A stretch of DNA of 64,000 nt from VRUE01 sp963819755 (GTDB lineage: Bacteria; Actinomycetota; Thermoleophilia; Solirubrobacterales; 70-9), in the NCBI GenBank assembly GCA_963819755.1, contig CAWFXB010000001.1, positions 1 to 64,000 on the forward strand. Direction: 5' to 3'. This document shows positions 58,376 through 64,000 of this stretch, piece after piece; the first letter of the stretch is position 1, and every line of letters begins with the position of its first letter. A model generated the notes under the pieces. It was not told the DNA's origin. It did not search any database and saw only the letters and a program-made list of their open reading frames with translations. The translations under genes were made by a program, and so were the position numbers.

Positions 58376-59488
58376 GTGCCTTCCCTTGCCCTGACCAAGC
58401 CCAAGTTCACCCTGACCAAGCCCAAGGCCGGCCCGGTCGTCGGCCTCGACATCGAGGCCGGCAGCATCGCCGCGACCGAGGTCGCGGTCAACGGCACAGC
58501 GCAGGTGACCGCCTCGGCCATCGGCCCGCTGGATCCCGGCGCCTTCCATGAGGGTGAGGTGCTCGATCCGGGCAGCCTTGCGACGGCGCTGAAGTCCTTC
58601 TTCGCCGAGCACAAGCTCTCCAAGCGGGTGAGGATCGGGATCGGCAACCAGCGCCTCGTCGTCCGGATGATGCGCCTGCCGGCGATCGATGACCTCAAGG
58701 AGATGGAGGCGGCGGTCCGCTTCCAGGCTCAGGAGCAGATGCCGATGCCGCTGGACCAAGCGGTGCTCGAGTATCAGGTCGTCGGCGGCGCAGCGGCCGA
58801 GGAGAGTGGGGCAGCCCAGGTCGACGTCGTCGTCGTTGCAGCTCGACGCGAGATGGTCGCCTCTTTCGTCGAGCCGCTCCGCCGCGCCGGCCTCGACCCG
58901 GTCGGGGTGGACCTCGCCGCCTTCGGCATGATCCGCGCCCTGGCCGGCACTGGCGCGGAGCCCGCGAGTTCCTCCGAGCCGAGCGAGAGCCCGGCGGGAG
59001 CCGTTCTCTACTGCAGCCTCGGTGATGTCACCAACCTCGCCGTGGCACGAGGGCGTGCCTGCCTCTTTACCCGCGTCTCCCACGTTGGCCTCGAGGCCCT
59101 CTCGGCTCGCCTCGCGGGTGCCCGCGGGCTCCCCGCCGAGCACACCGCCCAGTGGCTCTCCTACGTCGGGCTTGAGACCCCGGTTGAAGATCTCGATGGC
59201 GACGCCGAGACGATCGCCGAGGCGCGTCGCACGCTCGAGGACGGCGTCGGCTCCCTCACCGACGAGCTGCGCCTTTCGTTGGATTACTACGGGGCCCAGG
59301 AAGCCGTTCTGCCGGTCGAAAAGATCGTCCTCTGCGGTCCCGGAAGCGCCATCCCCGGCCTTCCAGCGCGGATGGAAGCCGGCCTCGGCATGCCGATCTC
59401 CGTTGCTCGCCCGGCGGCCCTCGGTGGCTTCGACGAGTCCTCGGCCGCGCGCCTGACCGTTCCCTTCGGCCTCTCCCTGGAGGACTGA
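58376..59488 (+). CDS. pilM: Type IV pilus assembly protein PilM (370 aa)
   Basis: It has an actin/FtsA-like ATPase fold: VVGLDIEAGSIAATEV (phosphate-1-like), GIGNQRLVVRMMRLPAIDDLKEMEAAVRFQAQEQMPMPLDQAV (SHS2-like, typical of PilM), and VVVVAARREMVASFVEPLRRAGLDPVGVDLAAFG. The late nucleotide-site motif is EKIVLCGPGSAIPGL. It binds the cytoplasmic N-terminus of PilN, next gene, and anchors the PilMNO alignment ring. GTG 58376 begins 98 bp after pilD. A hairpin GAAAGG-N7-CCTTTC lies at 58339-58357 and a TATAAC box at 58318, so pilM may have its own promoter. Confidence 0.93.
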   Translation: MPSLALTKPKFTLTKPKAGPVVGLDIEAGSIAATEVAVNGTAQVTASAIGPLDPGAFHEGEVLDPGSLATALKSFFAEHKLSKRVRIGIGNQRLVVRMMRLPAIDDLKEMEAAVRFQAQEQMPMPLDQAVLEYQVVGGAAAEESGAAQVDVVVVAARREMVASFVEPLRRAGLDPVGVDLAAFGMIRALAGTGAEPASSSEPSESPAGAVLYCSLGDVTNLAVARGRACLFTRVSHVGLEALSARLAGARGLPAEHTAQWLSYVGLETPVEDLDGDAETIAEARRTLEDGVGSLTDELRLSLDYYGAQEAVLPVEKIVLCGPGSAIPGLPARMEAGLGMPISVARPAALGGFDESSAARLTVPFGLSLED

Positions 59489-59489
59489 G

Positions 59490-60269
59490 ATGCGCCCCGT
59501 CAACTTGATCCCGCCCGAGGATCGCCGTGGTGAGCAGGCGCCGCTGCGCACCGGTCCGTTCCCGTACATCCTGCTCGGCGCGCTGGTGGCGGTGCTGATC
59601 GGCGTCAGCGCGCTGGTGCTGGTAAGCAACCAGATCTCCGAAAGCAAGAGCGAAGTCGCGACGTTGGAAAGCGAAGACGCCACCGCCGCCGCCAAGGCGC
59701 AGCAGCTCGCCTCCTACACCCAGTTCCGCGACATGAGCGAACAGCGCGTGGCGACGGTGCAGAGCCTTGCCGACAGCCGCTTCGACTGGGAACGCGTGAT
59801 GCGCGAACTCGCGCTGGTCCTGCCGAGCAACGTCTGGCTGACCAGCCTTACGGCGACCGCCTCGCCAGACGTCAGCGTCGATGGGGGCAGCTCAGGCGGG
59901 AGCCTGCGCGCCCAGGTCCCCGGCCCTGCCCTGGAAATGAACGGCTGCGCCTCCGGGCAGGAGGCGGTCGCCGGCTTCGTCACCGCGCTCAAGGACATCG
60001 ACGGCGTGACGCGAGTCGGGGTCGAATCTTCGGAATTGGGCGAAGAAGACGAAGAAGAAGCGGAAGCGGCTTCGACCGAAGTGGGCGCCAACACGGGCTC
60101 GAGCGGCGACGAATGCCGTACCCGCGCTTTCATCGCCAAATTCTCCCTCGTCGTCGCCTTCGACGCCGCTCCGGTCCCGACCGAAGAATCTTCCGAATCG
60201 ACGGTTGCGGCGCCGGTCGAATCGGCCGAATCCACCGCGTCGGAATCCGAAAGCAGCGAAGGCGGCTGA
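59490..60269 (+). CDS. pilN: Type IV pilus assembly protein PilN (259 aa)
   Basis: The N-terminal MRPVNLIPPEDRR is the PilN motif that docks into PilM. It is followed by one TM helix (about 25-46), a coiled coil (SKSEVATLESEDATAAAKAQQL) and a ferredoxin-like PilN core (FDWERVMRELALVLPSNVWLTSLTA...VAGFVTALKDIDGVTRV). An acidic insertion (GEEDEEEAEAASTE) and a Glu/Ser-rich C-terminal tail are unusual and may be disordered. It starts one base after pilM and ends one base before pilO. Confidence 0.93.
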   Translation: MRPVNLIPPEDRRGEQAPLRTGPFPYILLGALVAVLIGVSALVLVSNQISESKSEVATLESEDATAAAKAQQLASYTQFRDMSEQRVATVQSLADSRFDWERVMRELALVLPSNVWLTSLTATASPDVSVDGGSSGGSLRAQVPGPALEMNGCASGQEAVAGFVTALKDIDGVTRVGVESSELGEEDEEEAEAASTEVGANTGSSGDECRTRAFIAKFSLVVAFDAAPVPTEESSESTVAAPVESAESTASESESSEGG

Positions 60270-60270
60270 G

Positions 60271-61041
60271 ATGAAGAAGCTCAGCTCCTCCAACCTGACC
60301 GTGGTGGCGGTGCTCGCCATCGTCGTGCTCGGCGTCGCCTTCTACGCGATGGCGCTGAGCCCGAAGCGCGAAGAAGCGAGCAAGCTCGAAGCCCAGGTCG
60401 AACAGGTCAAGGGCTCCCTCGCTCAGCACGAAGCGGAAATTGCCGCGGCGGAAGGAGCGCGCGCCGACTTCCCGGCCGAATACCAGCACCTCGTCGTGCT
60501 CGGCAAGGCAGTGCCTGGCGGCGACGAAACGGCGTCCTTGTTGGTCCAGGTGAACCACATCGCCGACCACGCCGGGGTCCGCTTCAGCAACCTCGCCCTC
60601 TCATCGGAAGGGACGGGGGAAGCCGCCGAAAGCCCAGCGCCACCCGCCGAAGCCTCCGGTGCGCCGGCCTCGCCGACCGAGGTCGAGGCCTCGACGATGC
60701 CTCTGGGGGCGACCATCGGTCCCGCCGGCCTCGGCGTGATGCCCTACACCCTGAGCTTCACCGGCAACTTCCTCCACGTCGCCGATTTCATAAAGGGCCT
60801 CGACTCGCTGGTCAAGACCAAGGGCGAAAAGGTGGCCGTAGACGGGCGGCTCTTGACTGTCAACGGCTTCGCCCTAAAAGCGGCGCCTAAAGCGGAATTT
60901 CCCACGCTCGAAGCGACGTTCTCCGTCACCACCTACCTGACTCCTCCCAGTGAGGGCCTTACCGGCGGCGCCTTGCCGGAAAGCGCCCCCTCGACCGAAG
61001 CGACTCCGGCCTCGACCACGACCGGAGGGGTGGCGCAATGA
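60271..61041 (+). CDS. pilO: Type IV pilus assembly protein PilO (256 aa)
   Basis: One TM helix (about 10-28, VVAVLAIVVLGVAFYAMAL) is followed by a coiled coil (REEASKLEAQVEQVKGSLAQHEAEIAAAEGARADF). The PilO ferredoxin-like core comes next (LLVQVNHIADHAGVRFSNLALS and YTLSFTGNFLHVADFIKGLDSLVKT). It pairs with PilN at the membrane. The C-terminal Thr/Ala/Pro tail is low-complexity. It overlaps the next gene by four bases (ATGA). Confidence 0.92.
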   Translation: MKKLSSSNLTVVAVLAIVVLGVAFYAMALSPKREEASKLEAQVEQVKGSLAQHEAEIAAAEGARADFPAEYQHLVVLGKAVPGGDETASLLVQVNHIADHAGVRFSNLALSSEGTGEAAESPAPPAEASGAPASPTEVEASTMPLGATIGPAGLGVMPYTLSFTGNFLHVADFIKGLDSLVKTKGEKVAVDGRLLTVNGFALKAAPKAEFPTLEATFSVTTYLTPPSEGLTGGALPESAPSTEATPASTTTGGVAQ

Positions 61042-61967
61042 AGCGACTGAAAAAGGGGCCGGAGCTGAAGATGCCCGAGCTGAAGGTGCCGGACTTCCTC
61101 GCGGATCTCTATTACGACCTGCGCGACCGGCGACTGTTGCCGCTGGTCGCGCTGGTCGTCGTCGCGATCGCCGCCGTTCCGTTCCTGCTGGGCGGCGAAG
61201 TCGAACAGCCGACGTTGCCGGAATCCGGCGTCGCGGCGCTGGGGGCGCCGGCCGAAAAGACCTCCAAGCTCACCGTCGTCGAGGCCACGCCCGGCCTGCG
61301 TGAATACCGCAAGCGGCTGCGAGGCCGGGTGGCGACCGATCCATTCGTGCAGCGCTACACCGAACAAGCGGGCGGTTCGGCTTCGAGTTCGTCGGGGGAA
61401 GGCTCCTCTTCGTCCGGCTCGTCCTCGTCCGAAGCGGTCACGACCGAAAGCTCCCCGACCGCGGTCGAAGTGGAATCGGGCGGTGGATCGTCCAGCGGCG
61501 GCGGCTCTTCCGGCAGCGGCCAGACCCAGGGCGTTCGCCTCTTCGAATTCGTCCTCGACGTGCAGATCTCCCATTCGGAAACGACCGCCGGCGGTAGCCA
61601 GAAGATGGGCGAGCCCGAAGTTCGCCATCGCGTCCGCCCGTTGACGCAGCTGCCGGGGAAGAAGGCGCCTGTCGTCACGTCGATGAGCATCAACCTCCAC
61701 ACTGGGAAGGTCGTGTGGCTGGTCTCCAACGAAGTTCAATCCCTCGACGGCGAATTCGACTGCGTCGCCCGCACGCCGAACGGCACTTGCGAACTGGTTG
61801 AAATCGAACCGGGCTTCCCGCTCGAACTCGTCTATGGGCCGGACAAGATGCTCTACCGGATCAAGGTGACCAACATCGACACCGTTTTGGCGGGCAAGGT
61901 CGGTGACCAGCGCTCCTCTCGTGCAGACTTTGCCGTGCCCAGCGGCACGGTTCCTGCGACGCCATAG
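61038..61967 (+). CDS. Membrane protein in the pilP position (309 aa)
   Basis: A basic N-terminal stretch (KRLKKGPELKMPELKVPDF) precedes one TM helix (about 33-52). A 40-residue Ser/Gly/Glu-rich linker then leads to a C-terminal beta domain (GVRLFEFVLDVQISHSETTAGGSQK...MSINLHTGKVVWLVSNEVQSLDGEFDCVART). It occupies the slot of PilP, the lipoprotein that joins PilNO to the secretin in Gram-negatives, but it has no lipobox and I see no secretin gene. The function is probably to complete the PilMNO complex in a monoderm envelope (inference). Confidence 0.78.
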   Translation: MKRLKKGPELKMPELKVPDFLADLYYDLRDRRLLPLVALVVVAIAAVPFLLGGEVEQPTLPESGVAALGAPAEKTSKLTVVEATPGLREYRKRLRGRVATDPFVQRYTEQAGGSASSSSGEGSSSSGSSSSEAVTTESSPTAVEVESGGGSSSGGGSSGSGQTQGVRLFEFVLDVQISHSETTAGGSQKMGEPEVRHRVRPLTQLPGKKAPVVTSMSINLHTGKVVWLVSNEVQSLDGEFDCVARTPNGTCELVEIEPGFPLELVYGPDKMLYRIKVTNIDTVLAGKVGDQRSSRADFAVPSGTVPATP

Positions 61968-61989
61968 CTTCAGTAAGTGAAGCTATGGC
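61961..61989 (+). terminator. Hairpin at the end of the T4P locus
   Basis: A perfect 12-bp stem GCCATAGCTTCA/TGAAGCTATGGC closes around GTAAG, overlapping the last stop codon. There is no T run; a second small hairpin CTCGC-TTTG-GCGAG follows at 61996-62009. Confidence 0.55.
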
Positions 61990-62048
61990 GCTAAACTCGC
62001 TTTGGCGAGCCGATCGATCCCGAAGCCGGCTCCCACCGAGGCACCAAA

Positions 62049-62387
62049 ATGAGCGCCGAGAGCAACTCCCGCTGTCCTGTCTGTCGCACCGCCGACGTCG
62101 TCTGCGGCAAGTGGACCCTCCTCGTCATCCGTGACCTGGCCGAGGGCTGCAGCCGCTTCTGCGAGCTGGAGCGCTCGCTGGAGGGGATCAGCCCACGCAC
62201 CCTCTCGCTGCGCCTGCGGGCGCTGGAAGAGGAGGGGATCGTCACGCGCAACACCTTCCCCGAGGTCCCGCCCCGGGTCGAGTACGCGCTGACCGAGAAG
62301 GGCAAGGCGCTGGTGCCGCTGATCGAGGACATGCGTCGCTACGGAAGTCGCTGGCTGTTCGAAGAGCCGGCCGCGGTTCCCGCCTAG
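62049..62387 (+). CDS. HxlR-family transcriptional regulator (112 aa)
   Basis: This is a single winged helix with the HxlR layout: CPVCRTADVVCGKWTLLVIRDLAEGCSRFCELERSLEGISPRTLSLRLRALEEEGIVTR...VEYALTEKGKALVPLIEDMRRYG. The N-terminal CPVC plus later Cys are the kind used for redox or aldehyde sensing in HxlR/HypR proteins. It probably acts as a dimer at a nearby promoter. It is unrelated in length to the three double-domain paralogues at 44032-47843 but belongs to the same superfamily. Confidence 0.92.
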   Translation: MSAESNSRCPVCRTADVVCGKWTLLVIRDLAEGCSRFCELERSLEGISPRTLSLRLRALEEEGIVTRNTFPEVPPRVEYALTEKGKALVPLIEDMRRYGSRWLFEEPAAVPA

Positions 62388-62447
62388 CGCTGCTGCAAGG
62401 CGGCTTGCAGGCGGAGGAGGGGTAGGCGTGGGGGGGAAGGCTGGGAC

Positions 62448-64000
62448 GTGCGTGATCCCCTGCTCAACGAGGCGCTTCGGCGATTGGCTGCTGAGACTGC
62501 GACTCGCTTTACGACGCTCGTGGCCAGCGGGGACCAGATTCCCTTCGACGTCGACGAGCAGGCTGGGCCCGATGAGGCCTTCTTCCATAGCTATGTGCCG
62601 CTGACCGCGCGCTTCGTGCGCGAGCGTGAGGCTGAGCTGAGCTCGCTGCCCGCCTTCGAGCCGGCGCGTGAAGCAGTCGCGCTGGCAAGCGTCGCCGTTC
62701 CGTACCTGGAGGAGCGCGGCGAGACCGTCTCCGCGGATCCCGGTGAGCGGGCGGCGCACATGCTCACCGTCTTCATGGCCTCCCTCTGGGACGGCTGCAC
62801 CGAGTTCTCGCTCGACCGCGACCGGCTCGAGAGCGCCCTCGCGGTGCTCGACGCCGAGGCCGGCGACGTCGACGAGGCAGACATCGTCGTCGTGCCGCTG
62901 GTCGGTCTGCGGATGCCGCTCGCACGGCTGCAACTGCCGCATGGCATGCAGCTCGTCCGCGCCGACAGCTTCGAGGCACCGATCGAGGCGATGCGCAGCG
63001 AGGGCATGGGCCGCGCCGCCTGGGAGCCGCAGTTCCTCGCGATCGCCGAGCAGGAGGAGGGGGTCGACAGCGCCGGTGCCGCGCTTCAGCAGCTCGCCGA
63101 CCTGATCAGCGTCATGCGTCTCTTCAAGGCGGGCGGGGTCGGCCTCGGCCCGCACGCCTTCGCGCCCACCGGCGAGGGCCGCTGGCGCCGCATCGCGACC
63201 GGCGCCCCCGCGCCCCGCGCCAACGACTACAAGCTCAATGAGGAGGAGGCGGCCCAGCTGGTCGAGCTCGCCGAGACACTCGAGGCAAGGCCCGACCCGG
63301 CCGGCCCGCTGGCCTGGGCGGTGCGCCGCTTCGAGCTGGGCTGCGAGCGACCTTCCCCGGCGGAAGGGCTGAGCGACCATCTTCTGGCACTGCGCGCCGT
63401 GCTCGACGGGCAGGGGCCGGTCGGCGCCTCGCTGCCGATGCGCGCCGCGGCGCTGATCGCCGACGGGTCGACCGATCGGCTCGGCGCCCGCGAGCGGGTC
63501 GAAGCTGTGCAGGAGCTGGAGAGTGCGCAAATGTCAGGTGTCTCGGCCGAGGACGCCGCCGAGCTTGCCACCTGGGCAGAGGAATGCGTGCGCCGGATCC
63601 TCCGCGAAGCCGCTCTTGGCGAGCTCGGCGCCGATCTCAACGAGGCGGCAGACGAGACCCTGATCGCCACCGGCCTCGACGCCGGAGACGTCGAGATCGC
63701 CGTGGTCGCACAAGAGATTCCAGAGCCCGAGCCTGCACCAGAAGAGCCCGAATTCCATCGTCCCGAGCCGACCACCGAGGAGGAGCACGACATGGACCAG
63801 GACACCCGCATCCTCGAGCCGGTTCCGGCCGAGCACGAGATCCGCATCACCGCGACCCACTGGCTCGACGAGGTAGAGGTCGAGGAGAGCACGCTCGACT
63901 TCCCGGCGATCGACGGAGACGTCTCGCACCGCGACCGGATCGACACCCCCCGCGTGCGCCACCTCTTCCCCGTTCCCGAGGACGCCGACTGGGAGGTCCG
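62448..64000 (+). CDS. Large acidic protein of unknown function (partial, over 517 aa)
   Basis: GTG 62448 with GGGGGGAAGG upstream opens a frame that stays open to the window end. It has no signal peptide and no TM helix, so it is cytoplasmic. The first 450 residues are mostly helical. A segment WAVRRFELGCERPSPAEGLSDHLLALRAVLDG...MRAAALIA has a faint HEPN-like look, which I would not rely on. The Glu/Pro/Asp-rich stretch (about 425-450) then leads to a new region (RITATHWLDEVEVEESTLDFPAIDG). The family is not recognised. Confidence 0.75.
   Translation, partial: MRDPLLNEALRRLAAETATRFTTLVASGDQIPFDVDEQAGPDEAFFHSYVPLTARFVREREAELSSLPAFEPAREAVALASVAVPYLEERGETVSADPGERAAHMLTVFMASLWDGCTEFSLDRDRLESALAVLDAEAGDVDEADIVVVPLVGLRMPLARLQLPHGMQLVRADSFEAPIEAMRSEGMGRAAWEPQFLAIAEQEEGVDSAGAALQQLADLISVMRLFKAGGVGLGPHAFAPTGEGRWRRIATGAPAPRANDYKLNEEEAAQLVELAETLEARPDPAGPLAWAVRRFELGCERPSPAEGLSDHLLALRAVLDGQGPVGASLPMRAAALIADGSTDRLGARERVEAVQELESAQMSGVSAEDAAELATWAEECVRRILREAALGELGADLNEAADETLIATGLDAGDVEIAVVAQEIPEPEPAPEEPEFHRPEPTTEEEHDMDQDTRILEPVPAEHEIRITATHWLDEVEVEESTLDFPAIDGDVSHRDRIDTPRVRHLFPVPEDADWEV

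Noticed and set aside
61983..63530. Minus-strand 515-codon frame opposite the HxlR gene and the last gene
   Set aside because: It is antisense to two well-supported + strand genes and has no recognisable domain.
1..64000. Diversity-generating retroelement to explain variable patches
   Set aside because: No reverse transcriptase gene and no adenine-biased differences; patches differ at all base types.
1..64000. tRNA and rRNA genes
   Set aside because: I looked for cloverleaf-like stretches with GGTTCRA and for rRNA signatures in the intergenic regions and saw none.

Overview
The window is GC-rich and looks chromosomal. It most resembles a Thermoleophilia actinobacterium (Solirubrobacter/Conexibacter type). 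That placement is an inference from three things: very large secreted NHL/Ig/beta-propeller proteins carrying an 'LPDCRAYEMVSP' segment, many short lipoproteins with a GCGGG lipobox, and a compact actinobacterial-style type IV pilus (T4P) locus. I saw no rRNA, tRNA, CRISPR array, transposase or phage gene.

Layout. 1-15555: a tandem duplication (period about 8.76 kb) of a two-gene unit. The first gene is a giant secreted NHL/Ig-like/beta-propeller protein, and it is frameshifted in both copies at different places. The second is a 962-aa secreted protein with a three-fold internal repeat, overlapping the first by GTGA. 15604-18063: small lipoproteins, a methyltransferase and a membrane-anchored protein, several with -10 boxes placed so that transcripts would be leaderless. 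18083-27388: two large polytopic GT-C-like membrane proteins, then a surface-polysaccharide type block (epimerase, methyltransferase, GT2 glycosyltransferase, split transketolase). 27522-28736: a collagen-like protein. 28846-38617: another lipoprotein, a small secreted protein, an intact diverged third copy of the giant two-gene unit, and a degenerate paralogue of the small secreted protein. 38646-41147: a lipoprotein, the primary sigma factor (rpoD), and a membrane gene broken at a poly-G tract. 41234-43945: two paralogous secreted proteins flanking a YihY/BrkB-family membrane protein. 44032-47843: three paralogous HxlR-like winged-helix proteins around an M28-peptidase-like lipoprotein. 47952-61967: the T4P locus (thioredoxin-like protein, pilB, pilT, pilC, pilin, three minor pilin-like genes, pilD, pilM, pilN, pilO, and a gene in the pilP position). 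62049-64000: an HxlR regulator and an unfinished large acidic protein.

The strongest single observation is a class I cyclic-di-GMP (GEMM) riboswitch at about 53066-53160, directly upstream of the major pilin gene. It has the conserved GGCAAACC core, a GNRA-capped six-pair helix, the GCGCAAAGCC core, a second hairpin and a closing P1 helix. It implies that pilin supply, separately from the ATPase and platform genes upstream, answers to c-di-GMP. Other signals: mosaic identity between the two giant-gene copies (long identical blocks broken by short heavily diverged patches, as gene conversion would leave), a promoter shared by two of the giant operons, and conserved leaders shared by two pairs of secreted-protein paralogues.

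Limits: all comparisons were made by eye. Assignments rest on recognised motifs and gene order, not on database searches. Single-base frameshifts could be real, programmed or sequencing errors.
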